DNA from: Candidatus Cryptobacteroides intestinigallinarum | Lineage (GTDB): Bacteria > Bacteroidota > Bacteroidia > Bacteroidales > UBA932 | Assembly: GCA_017694785.1 (NCBI GenBank) | Contig: JADIMK010000010.1 | Span: 1-64,000 of the forward strand | Direction: 5' to 3' | Length of the DNA stretch: 64,000 bases | In this document: positions 18,056 through 27,188 of the stretch, in pieces | How the letters are laid out: every line of letters starts with the position of its first letter | How positions within the stretch are numbered: the stretch's first letter is position 1 | Notes under the pieces: model-generated | What the model was told of the DNA's origin: nothing | Seen by the model: the letters and a program-made list of their open reading frames with translations, nothing else | Databases searched by the model: none | Position numbers and translations under genes: made by a program

Positions 18056-20335
18056 ATGAAACTGATAACAGAAGTCGAATACCGTACATCCTGGGGGGAG
18101 GATCTGTTTCTCAGGAGCAACGGACAGCTGTTCCCGATGCAGTATACGGACGGAGGCGTGTGGCGCGCCTGCATTGACGGTCTGAAGCCGGGGCAGAGCC
18201 TTGAATACAGGTACGAAGTGCATAGGAACGGTGTCTGTTTCCGGACTGAATGGGCTGCTCACCACGTCAATCTTCCGAAGGAAGGGACTGCTGAGGTCCG
18301 CGATTCATGGTCTGATGTGCCTTCCGGACTGCCTCTGCGCTCTGATCCTTTCGTGTCCGGAGTGTTCCATGTCGATGAAGGCCATATGTGGAAGGCTGCC
18401 GGTACTGCAGTACCTGTGTTTTCACTGAGGTCTGAACAGAGTTTCGGAGTGGGGGAATTCAATGACCTCAAGCTGCTTGTGGACTGGGCTGTGGCGACAG
18501 GTCAGAAGGTGCTGCAGCTGCTGCCGGTCAACGACACTACCATGACCGGTACTTGGGAGGACTCCTATCCGTACAATGCCAATTCAAGCTTTGCCCTTCA
18601 TCCGCAGTTTGTCCATCTGCCGGATGCAGGTGTGCCGGAAGATGACGGATACATCAGGCTCAGGGATGAGCTCAATGCCCTGCCGCAGGTGGATTATGAA
18701 AGGGTCAACAACGAGAAGCTGAGGATGCTCCGTCTCTCCTTCAGGAAAAACGGGAAGAAACTCCTTTCATCTGCCGGGTATAAGGAATTCGCTGCGGAAA
18801 ATGCTTCATGGCTGCTGCCTTATGCCGTGTTCTGCGTGCTGAGGGATGAGTACGGCACTGCGGATTTCACAAAATGGAAGTCGGAAGATGCCGATTTCAG
18901 AACATATAGGGAAAGGAAAGCCATGGAATATGCCGATGCCAACAAGGACAGGACCCTCTTCTATTGCTTTGTCCAGTACCATCTGCATCTGCAGCTTTCA
19001 GCGGCAAGGGACTATGCCCGCTCCAGAGGCGTTGTGTTCAAGGGTGACCTGCCTATCGGAGTAAGCCGGACGAGTGCCGATGCCTGGGTGGACAGGAGGC
19101 TTTTCAACATGGATTCACAGGCCGGTGCCCCGCCTGACGCATTTTCGACCGAGGGCCAGAACTGGGGATTCCCGACCTACAACTGGGAAGAGATGTCCCG
19201 AGACGGCTATGCATGGTGGAAGGCCCGCCTCAAGACGATGTCGCAGTATTTCGATGCCTTCAGGATCGACCATATCCTTGGGTTCTTCCGTATCTGGGAG
19301 ATCCCTATGGATGCTGTCCACGGACTTCTCGGCCATTTCAACCCTGCTCTTCCTTATTCTTCTGAAGAGCTTGCCGGGCTGGGCTTCGACATGTCTTCGG
19401 GGAAATATTCAGAGCCATGCATGGATGACAGTCATCTGGACAGGATATTCGGCCAGTATGCAGCCAAGGTGCGGAAACAGTGCATGAAGGACGGACATCT
19501 GCGTCCGGCATATTCGACGCAGCGTAAGGTGGCGGACAAGTTCCCGGGAGATGATCCTGACATCGTCATGGTCCGTAGCGGGCTGATGCGTCTGCTGGAT
19601 GACGTGCTCTTCGTCGAAGATCCACGCCAGAAGGGCATGTGGCATCCTCGTATTGCAGCGCAGTACACTTATGCCTACAGCTGTCTGGACGAGTACCGCC
19701 GCAGGGCCTTCGACCGCCTTTACGATGACTTCTTCTACCACAAGCACAATGCATTCTGGAAAGAATCGGCCATGAAGAAGCTCCCTTCACTGCTCACAGC
19801 CACCGGAATGATGGCCTGCGGCGAGGATCTCGGGATGATTCCGGCGTGTGTTCCGGAGGTGATGTCCGAATACAGTATACTTTCTCTGGAGATCCAGCGT
19901 ATGCCTAAGGATCCGCATCGTGCTTTTGCCGATACGGCTTCATATCCGTATTATTCGGTTTGTGCGACATCGACCCATGACATGAATCCGATCCGGGCAT
20001 GGTGGGAGGAAGACCGTGCGGTTACAGGTCGCTTCTGGCATGAAGTACTTGGGCAGCAGGGAGATGCGCCTTGGTTCTGTGAGCCGTGGATATGCAGGAA
20101 AATAGTGAAGATGCACCTTGAGTCACCATCCTTGCTCGCTATCCTGCCGCTGCAGGACTGGCTGGCAATGGACGGGAAGCTCAGGCTTGAAGACCCTTCG
20201 GCAGAACGGATCAATGTCCCTGCCGTCCCGCGCTACTACTGGCGCTACAGAATGCATCTGACCCTTGAGAACCTGCTGGGACAGAGGGAGTTCAATGATT
20301 CAATAAAGGAGATGACAGCTTCTTCCGGACGGTGA
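18056..20335 (+). CDS. malQ: 4-alpha-glucanotransferase with N-terminal starch-binding (CBM20-like) module
   Basis: LQLLPVNDTTMTGTWEDSYPYNANSSFALHP, FKGDLPIGVSRTSADAWV, FDAFRIDHILGFFRIWEIP, GEDLGMIPACVPEVM, STHDM. Confidence 0.95.
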   Translation: MKLITEVEYRTSWGEDLFLRSNGQLFPMQYTDGGVWRACIDGLKPGQSLEYRYEVHRNGVCFRTEWAAHHVNLPKEGTAEVRDSWSDVPSGLPLRSDPFVSGVFHVDEGHMWKAAGTAVPVFSLRSEQSFGVGEFNDLKLLVDWAVATGQKVLQLLPVNDTTMTGTWEDSYPYNANSSFALHPQFVHLPDAGVPEDDGYIRLRDELNALPQVDYERVNNEKLRMLRLSFRKNGKKLLSSAGYKEFAAENASWLLPYAVFCVLRDEYGTADFTKWKSEDADFRTYRERKAMEYADANKDRTLFYCFVQYHLHLQLSAARDYARSRGVVFKGDLPIGVSRTSADAWVDRRLFNMDSQAGAPPDAFSTEGQNWGFPTYNWEEMSRDGYAWWKARLKTMSQYFDAFRIDHILGFFRIWEIPMDAVHGLLGHFNPALPYSSEELAGLGFDMSSGKYSEPCMDDSHLDRIFGQYAAKVRKQCMKDGHLRPAYSTQRKVADKFPGDDPDIVMVRSGLMRLLDDVLFVEDPRQKGMWHPRIAAQYTYAYSCLDEYRRRAFDRLYDDFFYHKHNAFWKESAMKKLPSLLTATGMMACGEDLGMIPACVPEVMSEYSILSLEIQRMPKDPHRAFADTASYPYYSVCATSTHDMNPIRAWWEEDRAVTGRFWHEVLGQQGDAPWFCEPWICRKIVKMHLESPSLLAILPLQDWLAMDGKLRLEDPSAERINVPAVPRYYWRYRMHLTLENLLGQREFNDSIKEMTASSGR

Positions 20336-20380
20336 TCCGGAGCGGACTCACGTCCGGACAAGGCCTCCTGGTGACTCTGG

Positions 20381-21085
20381 TCAACGGCCTTCAAGCCATC
20401 TGAGGAAATCATCTGTCCTTGACCGGCTTACCATCATTTCAAAAGATGCGCGGGGAGTGGATTCGATCCTGAATCTGCTCCCTGTCTTTGTTATGCTTGA
20501 TATTGCCTGCATGGATATGATACAGTTGCGTGAGATCCTGAAAAAGGTCTCCGGAGAGAGCTGGTCCATGATTATGTCAAGGGAAAAATCAACGATATAC
20601 CGGCGGTTGTCTCTGGTGACGACATATGTGGACTTGTCTTCGGAATAGATATAGGCTATGTCGGAAGATTTCAGGGGTACGATCATATCGTTCAGTTTCA
20701 CAAGGAACCTTTCCTTGAAGTGCCGTTCCATCTTTCTGCGGCATCTGTCGACGGCTCTCTGAAGCGCTTCCGGCTCGACCGGCTTCAGGAGATAGTCGAT
20801 GCTTTCCACCTCGAAGGCTTTTACGGCATAGCTGTCATATGCGGTTGTCATTATCACCTGGGCCTTTATGTCAGCCCTCTTGAATATTTCAAAGCAGTTG
20901 CCGTCTGAAAGCTCCACGTCCATGAAGATTATGTCGGCATGGTGCGAAGGGTCTTTCAGCCATGCAAGAGTCTCCGACACTGATCCGGTCTCTCCGGTTA
21001 TCACAGCATCGGAATAGAGCCTTCCGATGGTCCCTGCCAGGCTCTTTCTTGCCATCATCTCATCTTCGACTATCAGTATGTTCAT
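20381..21085 (-). CDS. LytTR-family response regulator
   Basis: REC domain (IVEDEMMAR, DIIFMDVELSDG, MTTAYDSYAVKAFEVESIDYLLKPV) plus C-terminal LytTR domain (FFRISRNCIISMQAISSI). Confidence 0.94.
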   Translation of the reverse strand: MNILIVEDEMMARKSLAGTIGRLYSDAVITGETGSVSETLAWLKDPSHHADIIFMDVELSDGNCFEIFKRADIKAQVIMTTAYDSYAVKAFEVESIDYLLKPVEPEALQRAVDRCRRKMERHFKERFLVKLNDMIVPLKSSDIAYIYSEDKSTYVVTRDNRRYIVDFSLDIIMDQLSPETFFRISRNCIISMQAISSITKTGSRFRIESTPRASFEMMVSRSRTDDFLRWLEGR

Positions 21086-22536
21086 GTCGTTCTAAGGTTA
21101 TCAGGTCTTGTGTCATTCTCTGTCTGAAGCTCCAGCAGAGGAACGGTTACCTTGAATGTCTTCCCGTCATTCTCAACTGTTACTTCTTTGCCGTACAGCC
21201 TGTACTGTCTTTTCAGGTAGTCCAGACCTATGTGGGTGGAGGTTACGGTGCCGAGCTTCGGATGTAGCGTGTTGGAGACTGTTATACAGCCCTCTCCTGC
21301 CGTCATGGTGATCTCAAGAGGGTCATCTTCTCCTATGCGGTTGTGCTTTATGGCGTTTTCTATCAGCATCTGTATTGAACACGGGATCACGTGGTATGAC
21401 AAGGCCGTCTTTTCAGGAATCAGGTCATTCACCTTGAACCCGTCGTTGAATCTTTCCTTAAGCAGATCAGTGTACATTGTCATGAATGTGAGTTCATCTT
21501 TCAACGGTACAGTCCTGTTGTCGTTGCGGAGCATATAGCGGTATATACCTGCAAGCTTGTGGATGTAGGCACTTGCATGTTCGGTCTGTCCGTCAAGTAC
21601 GAGGCAGTCAAGTATGTTGAGGGAATTGAAGAGGAAATGCGGGCTTACCTGCTGGCGCAGCTGTTCATACTGGAACTGAGCCTGGTCTGCCTGCCCTTTG
21701 GCTTCATACATGGCATCACGTGCGGATACGGCATAGTCTATCATATATACCACCGAATAGACGATGATATAGACAGCCAGCACGGCCACAGCCATTCTTG
21801 TGAAATCAATTGCCGTGAGTTCTCCAGGTTTTCCATCGAATATTCCTGAGCCGGCATATAGGGCTGTGGCGGCTGAAATGACACAGCCTGTTACCAGAGT
21901 CATGAATGTCTTCAGGATTATTCCCCGGCTCCGGTATCTTGTCCTCATGTATCTGACCATGAGGATTATGATGCAGAGCATTATTGTCATCAGCCCCGGC
22001 CTGTCGAATACGGCCGCTATGGTGTCAAAGATTCCACCGCTGTCCATGACCCCGTCAGGGAACAGCTGGGTCATGGTGATGCGGAACAGAAGAACCAGGA
22101 GGATTGCCAGGGCAAGCCACAGCACATGCTCCTTGCGTATGGTCCTGATGGGCCTGGTCTGGAGCAGTCTGCCGGCATAGTGATATCTTGAATTCTTCCT
22201 GAAGAGCACAAGGAAGCCGAATATTCCCCATCCGATGGCTTCAGTCGTCAGGAATGTTGACAAAGAGTGGATGAAAAGCTCCGACCCGGAGACCAGCATA
22301 AGGGCCTTTGCACCGTAGGTCCCGAGTATGAAGCCCAGCAGATTGGTTACAATGACGCAGGCTACAAGCAGTTCCACCTTTGCTCTCATCCGTATGCCTA
22401 TGAGAACAACCATGGTGATTGTAAGCATTGTGAGCCAGATCTCATCAAGAATGCCTGCACTTCTGCATATCAGAGCCGTGATGACATGCAGAAGTGCAAA
22501 TATGTGGATGATGATGCCGGTCCTTGGAACTTTCAT
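21082..22536 (-). CDS. LytS-type membrane sensor histidine kinase
   Basis: Multi-TM N-terminus; LRQQVSPHFLFNSLNIL (His kinase motif) and MLIENAIKHN (N box); ATGA overlap with the LytTR gene. Confidence 0.93.
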   Translation of the reverse strand: MKVPRTGIIIHIFALLHVITALICRSAGILDEIWLTMLTITMVVLIGIRMRAKVELLVACVIVTNLLGFILGTYGAKALMLVSGSELFIHSLSTFLTTEAIGWGIFGFLVLFRKNSRYHYAGRLLQTRPIRTIRKEHVLWLALAILLVLLFRITMTQLFPDGVMDSGGIFDTIAAVFDRPGLMTIMLCIIILMVRYMRTRYRSRGIILKTFMTLVTGCVISAATALYAGSGIFDGKPGELTAIDFTRMAVAVLAVYIIVYSVVYMIDYAVSARDAMYEAKGQADQAQFQYEQLRQQVSPHFLFNSLNILDCLVLDGQTEHASAYIHKLAGIYRYMLRNDNRTVPLKDELTFMTMYTDLLKERFNDGFKVNDLIPEKTALSYHVIPCSIQMLIENAIKHNRIGEDDPLEITMTAGEGCITVSNTLHPKLGTVTSTHIGLDYLKRQYRLYGKEVTVENDGKTFKVTVPLLELQTENDTRPDNLRTT

Positions 22537-22556
22537 CTTTGGATGTTTTCCTTTTC

Positions 22557-22564
22557 CAAAATTA
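22557..22564 (-). promoter_or_regulatory. Candidate -7 promoter element (TAATTTTG) for the LytS/LytTR operon
   Basis: Minus strand TAATTTTGG about 20 nt upstream of the kinase ATG at 22536. Confidence 0.4.
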
Positions 22565-22627
22565 CAATTTTTCAGGAAATGGGCAAAGTCCCATATGCTT
22601 GTTTCTGTTTTTCATCATGAAAAATTT

Positions 22628-22657
22628 ACCGTTCGTCATTGCGTTTTCTCCGTTCGT
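22628..22657 (+). promoter_or_regulatory. Candidate LytTR-family operator: two 9-bp direct repeats, 12-bp spacer
   Basis: ACCGTTCGT (22628-22636) and TCCGTTCGT (22649-22657), 21-bp period; each fits [TA][AC][CA]GTTN[AG][TG]. Confidence 0.65.
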
Positions 22658-22690
22658 CTTGCGGGGATTTCATGTAAAATACCTATTTAT

Positions 22691-22698
22691 TAGTTTTG
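22691..22698 (+). promoter_or_regulatory. Candidate -7 promoter element (TAGTTTTG) for the MFS-SusC operon
   Basis: TAnnTTTG match 28 nt upstream of the ATG at 22727, downstream of the repeat pair. Confidence 0.5.
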
Positions 22699-22726
22699 CA
22701 TTACCACAACAGTTGATGACACTCAG

Positions 22727-24115
22727 ATGAAAAAACCGAAATTGTCTTTCTGGCAGATCTGGAACCTTAGCTTCGGTTTCCTCGGGGTGCAGATAGGATA
22801 TTCACTCCAGAATTCCAACACCTCGTCGATTTTTGAATCTTTGGGAGCAGAGGTGAGCCATCTCAGTTATTTCTGGCTTGCCGCGCCGCTTGCCGGCATG
22901 GTTATCCAGCCTATCATAGGGATGTTTTCCGACGGCACTTGGACCAGGTTCGGAAGGCGGATCCCTTATATACTTGGCGGAGCACTCATTTCTTCTATCG
23001 CATTGATGCTGATGCCGAACTGTCCGCACCTCCTGGCTTTCGCGCCGCTTGCCATGGGGGCATTCATCCTCCTTTTCATGGATCTTTCATTCAATGTGAC
23101 CATGCAGCCTTTCCGCGCTCTGGTAGCCGATATGCTGGATGATTCGCAGAAGACAGAGGGCTATGTGGTCCAGACATTCCTGATCAATCTCGGAGCTGTG
23201 GTCGGGGCATTCCTTCCGCTTGTGATGACATGGCTCGGAGTGTCTGACGAAGCCGTCCCTGGACATGTATCTGACCATATCGCCTATTCCTACTATGCAG
23301 GAGGCACGATACTTCTGCTTACTGTGCTTGTGACAGCCTTCAGGACAAAGGAATATCCTCCTGAGAAATTCGCTGAATACAACGGACTTCCGTCAGTCTC
23401 ACAGGATGGGGCCCATACTGGAGATGCCGCAGCATGTGAAGTACAGGCCGGAACCAAAGGCAAGGCAGACTCGGAGAAGGAACCTAAGCCTGGATTCCTG
23501 ACCCTTATGCGCAATATGCCTGAGGTCATGCTGCAGCTCGGTGTGACCCAGTTTTTCTCATGGGCTGCGCTTTTCCTCATGTGGACTTATCTCAAGCCTG
23601 CGATCACAGGTACAGTCACCGATCCTGCGACAGGAGCAGTCCTGACTGCAGGAGAGACGCAGACGTGGGTAGGAGTACTCAACGGCATTTATCCCATCCC
23701 TGCCTGCATCGTTTCTATCTTCATGAGCCGCATAGCTGCCAGGCTGGGCAACAAGACTGTGTATGCGGTCTGCCTTATTGCCGGAGCACTCGGCTTCGGC
23801 GGCCTTATGCTTATCCATGACAAGTATCTGATGATGATACCTATGGTGTTCATAGGCATAGCCTGGGCCGGCATACTTGCGATGCCATATTCAATACTCT
23901 CCAGATATGTGGATGCCGGCAATATGGGCGCCTACATGGGTATATTCAACTTCACTATAACCATCCCGCAGATTGTGATAGGACTTACAGGCGGTGTCAT
24001 CGTAAAATGGATCTTCGGGTCCGACGCCCTCTCTATGCTTGGCCTGGCCGGAGTGTTCATGCTCCTTGCGGCCATATCCGTAGCCTTTGTCGGGAAAAAG
24101 AGCAGAAAATCATAA
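22727..24115 (+). CDS. MFS sugar transporter (SLC45/GPH-like, putative maltose/malto-oligosaccharide)
   Basis: LSFWQIWNLSFGFLGVQIGYSLQNSNTSSIFESLGA...GTWTRFGRRIPYILGGA; located at the head of the starch locus. Confidence 0.9.
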   Translation: MKKPKLSFWQIWNLSFGFLGVQIGYSLQNSNTSSIFESLGAEVSHLSYFWLAAPLAGMVIQPIIGMFSDGTWTRFGRRIPYILGGALISSIALMLMPNCPHLLAFAPLAMGAFILLFMDLSFNVTMQPFRALVADMLDDSQKTEGYVVQTFLINLGAVVGAFLPLVMTWLGVSDEAVPGHVSDHIAYSYYAGGTILLLTVLVTAFRTKEYPPEKFAEYNGLPSVSQDGAHTGDAAACEVQAGTKGKADSEKEPKPGFLTLMRNMPEVMLQLGVTQFFSWAALFLMWTYLKPAITGTVTDPATGAVLTAGETQTWVGVLNGIYPIPACIVSIFMSRIAARLGNKTVYAVCLIAGALGFGGLMLIHDKYLMMIPMVFIGIAWAGILAMPYSILSRYVDAGNMGAYMGIFNFTITIPQIVIGLTGGVIVKWIFGSDALSMLGLAGVFMLLAAISVAFVGKKSRKS

Positions 24116-24147
24116 ACAGACCATATAAATCAATAACACTCAATTCT

Positions 24148-27100
24148 ATGAACAGACTCTTATCCTTATCTGCGATACTGATGCTCCTGAGCATCTTTTC
24201 GCTGCCTGTATCTGCCCAGGGCGGATATGAGGTGAAGGGTGTGATCCAGGACCAGGTGGGCCCGGTCATCGGTGCCACTGTCATCGAACAGGGGACAACC
24301 AACGGAGCTTCCTCAGGTCTTGACGGAGATTTCACTTTAAGCGTATCCGGTCCTGATGCAATGCTGGAGATCAGCTGCATCGGATACAAGCCGGTCGTGT
24401 ATATGGCATCCCAGCTGCCTCCTGTCGTTACTCTGGAGGAAGATGCCATTTTTCTTGATGATGTAGTGGTGATAGGCTACGGTACCGTCAAGAAGGAAGA
24501 CATGACAGGTTCGGTAGTTGCCATAAAATCAGATGAACTCAACAGAGGAGCAGTCGTCTCTACCCAGGACATGCTCAAAGGTAAGGTCCCTGGACTCCAG
24601 ATCATTCCTGGAGACGGCGGCCCTGGCTCGGGTTCAACGATCCGTATCCGTGGAGCAGCATCGCTGAATGCATCCAATGATCCGCTTATCGTCATCGACG
24701 GTGTGCCGATTGCAGTCGACGGAGGTGCCGGAATGTCCAACCCTCTTGAGACCATAAACCCTAATGACATAGAATCATTTACAGTCCTCAAGGATGCTTC
24801 GTCCGCAGCCATCTATGGTTCAAGGGCATCCAATGGTGTGATCATCATCACCACCAAGAGGGGCAAGGGTGGAAGGCCTCAGGTCAGCTACAGCGGAAGC
24901 GTGAGCGTGCAGACCAATTCAAAGCGTATCCCTACCATGACCCCTGGCGAGTTCCGCGAGTATGTTTCAGAGACATTCCCGGCCGGGACTTCAACCGGTG
25001 ACTATGTCCGTGAGCACATGGGGAATGTTGATACTGACTGGCAGGATCTGGTGTTCCGTACAGCCATCTCACATGACCATAATGTAAGCTTGAGCGGTAA
25101 TGTCAAAGAACGTATGCCTTACAGGGCTTCCGTAGGCTGGACAAGCCAGCAGGGAACACTCCAGACCTCAAAGTATGACAGGGGGACTGTAGACATAAGT
25201 CTTTCTCCGAATTTCTTTGACAAGCATCTTACCATAAGTCTGAGCGGCAGGGGGGTATATACCCACCAGATATATGCCGACGGCGGTGTTGTGGGAAATG
25301 CCGCGTTCTTCAATCCTACCCAGGACCCTTATTTCAGGAATGAGGATGGTTCGATAGACTATACCACTACAAACGGTTTCTGGAACTATGGCTCAGGCCG
25401 TGGGGAAAACTTCACACCGAACACACTGCTTGGAGTAGGCCCACTGTCCCAGCTTTATGATGTCAACAACTACGGACGTGCAATGCGTATGATAGGAAAT
25501 GCGCAGATCGACTATATGGTGCATGGCTTCGAAGCCCTGAAGTTCAATCTCAGCCTCGGCCTTGACATGTCCGACTACAATTCACATAACGGTGTCAATC
25601 CGGGATCTTTCCAGGCTTATGCCGACACTGAGAACAGAGGAATAGGACAGTATACTGATACACGCAATTTCAGACGTAACCAGGTGCTGGAGTTCTATGC
25701 CAACTTCAACAAGGAGTGGGGTATCCACCATCTTGATGCGATGGCCGGATATTCATGGCAGCATTTCTACAGTGCTGACCACAGCGTGACATATTTCAAT
25801 GTCACGAATGAACAGAAAGGAGACGATTCGAGGTATCCGTGGAATTCGCAGGAAAGCTACCTTATATCTTTCTACGGACGAATCAACTATTCCATTGATT
25901 CCAGGTATCTCTTTACTTTCTCCCTGCGTGACGATGCTTCATCGAGGTTTTCTCCTGAGACCCGCTGGGGCCTTTTCCCTTCAGGAGCATTCGCATGGAA
26001 CATCAAGGAAGAGTCTTTCCTGAAGAACGTCAGTCCTGTGACACAGCTCAAGCTCAGGCTCAGCGCCGGACAGACCGGCCAGCAGGAAATAGGCAACAAC
26101 TACGCCTACATGGCCATCAATTCATTGTCGACCAATGTCTATCAGCAGTATCTGATGGGTAATATGGGCTATCAGTTCTATCTTACCCCGGCGGCATATG
26201 ACCCTAATATAAAATGGGAGACTACCACAACCTACAATGTCGGTCTCGACTTCGGTTTCCTTGATGACCGCATCACAGGTAGCGTGGATGCCTATCTCCG
26301 TCAGACCGATGACCTCCTCAACAGTGTGATCACTCCTATGGGTTCGAACTTCGGCAACACGGTGCTAACCAACATCGGATCGATGCAGAACAAAGGTCTT
26401 GAATTCTCCCTCAATGTCATCCCGGTGCAGACGACCGACTGGCATCTCTCCATCGGCTTCAACGGTACTTTCCAGGACACGAAGTTCACCAAGCTCAACA
26501 ATACGGATGGCCCTGACTATGCAATCCAGGTGGGGAGCATCAGCAAGGGAACAGGAAGCATGCTCAGCGTCCATAAGGTCGGCTATGCCCCGTATTCCTA
26601 CAGGACATTCCAGCAGCTGTACGATGCTGACGGAAATCCTATCCAGAATGCCTTTGTGGACAGGGACGGTGACGGTGTCATAACAGACAACGACAGATAT
26701 ATCTCAGGCAAGAGTCCGAACGCGAAGTTCTACTATGGACTCAACGTGAAGCTCACATACAGGAACTGGGACTTCGGCTTCAACGGACACGGCTCAGCCG
26801 GGAACTGGCTGTTCAATGACTTTGCTTCAGCCAATTCGACATCCAATCTTGATGTCAATTCCGGAAGCCTTCCTAACTTCGCGAAGTATGTGAAGACTAC
26901 AGGCTTTACTGCAGCAAACAGCGGTGAGCAGTGGTATTCCGACATGTTCCTTGAGAATGCATCTTTCTTCAGGATGGACGACATCAACCTCGGATATACA
27001 TTCAGGAACATAAAGAACTGGAACGGAGACATAAGGCTCGCACTCAGCGCTCAGAATGTATTTGTCATCACGGGCTACAGCGGAGTAGACCCGGAGCTTC

Positions 27101-27177
27101 CTGGAACGACCGGAATCGACAATACCATCTGGCCGCGCCCACGTACTTTCTCTCTCCGTGTGAATGTTAATTTCTAA
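24148..27177 (+). CDS. susC: SusC/RagA family TonB-dependent outer-membrane receptor
   Basis: Carboxypeptidase-like N-terminal domain (VKGVIQDQVGPVIGATVIEQGT), DDVVVIGYGTVKKEDMTGSV, plug SAAIYGSRASNGVIIITTKRGK. Start moved to MNRLLSLSAIL. Confidence 0.97.
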   Translation: MNRLLSLSAILMLLSIFSLPVSAQGGYEVKGVIQDQVGPVIGATVIEQGTTNGASSGLDGDFTLSVSGPDAMLEISCIGYKPVVYMASQLPPVVTLEEDAIFLDDVVVIGYGTVKKEDMTGSVVAIKSDELNRGAVVSTQDMLKGKVPGLQIIPGDGGPGSGSTIRIRGAASLNASNDPLIVIDGVPIAVDGGAGMSNPLETINPNDIESFTVLKDASSAAIYGSRASNGVIIITTKRGKGGRPQVSYSGSVSVQTNSKRIPTMTPGEFREYVSETFPAGTSTGDYVREHMGNVDTDWQDLVFRTAISHDHNVSLSGNVKERMPYRASVGWTSQQGTLQTSKYDRGTVDISLSPNFFDKHLTISLSGRGVYTHQIYADGGVVGNAAFFNPTQDPYFRNEDGSIDYTTTNGFWNYGSGRGENFTPNTLLGVGPLSQLYDVNNYGRAMRMIGNAQIDYMVHGFEALKFNLSLGLDMSDYNSHNGVNPGSFQAYADTENRGIGQYTDTRNFRRNQVLEFYANFNKEWGIHHLDAMAGYSWQHFYSADHSVTYFNVTNEQKGDDSRYPWNSQESYLISFYGRINYSIDSRYLFTFSLRDDASSRFSPETRWGLFPSGAFAWNIKEESFLKNVSPVTQLKLRLSAGQTGQQEIGNNYAYMAINSLSTNVYQQYLMGNMGYQFYLTPAAYDPNIKWETTTTYNVGLDFGFLDDRITGSVDAYLRQTDDLLNSVITPMGSNFGNTVLTNIGSMQNKGLEFSLNVIPVQTTDWHLSIGFNGTFQDTKFTKLNNTDGPDYAIQVGSISKGTGSMLSVHKVGYAPYSYRTFQQLYDADGNPIQNAFVDRDGDGVITDNDRYISGKSPNAKFYYGLNVKLTYRNWDFGFNGHGSAGNWLFNDFASANSTSNLDVNSGSLPNFAKYVKTTGFTAANSGEQWYSDMFLENASFFRMDDINLGYTFRNIKNWNGDIRLALSAQNVFVITGYSGVDPELPGTTGIDNTIWPRPRTFSLRVNVNF

Positions 27178-27188
27178 AGAACCGTACA

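Noticed and set aside
24007-24147. Longer SusC start at 24007
   Set aside because: Would overlap the MFS gene by >100 nt; MNRLLSLSAILMLLSIFSLPVSA at 24148 is a clear signal peptide start.
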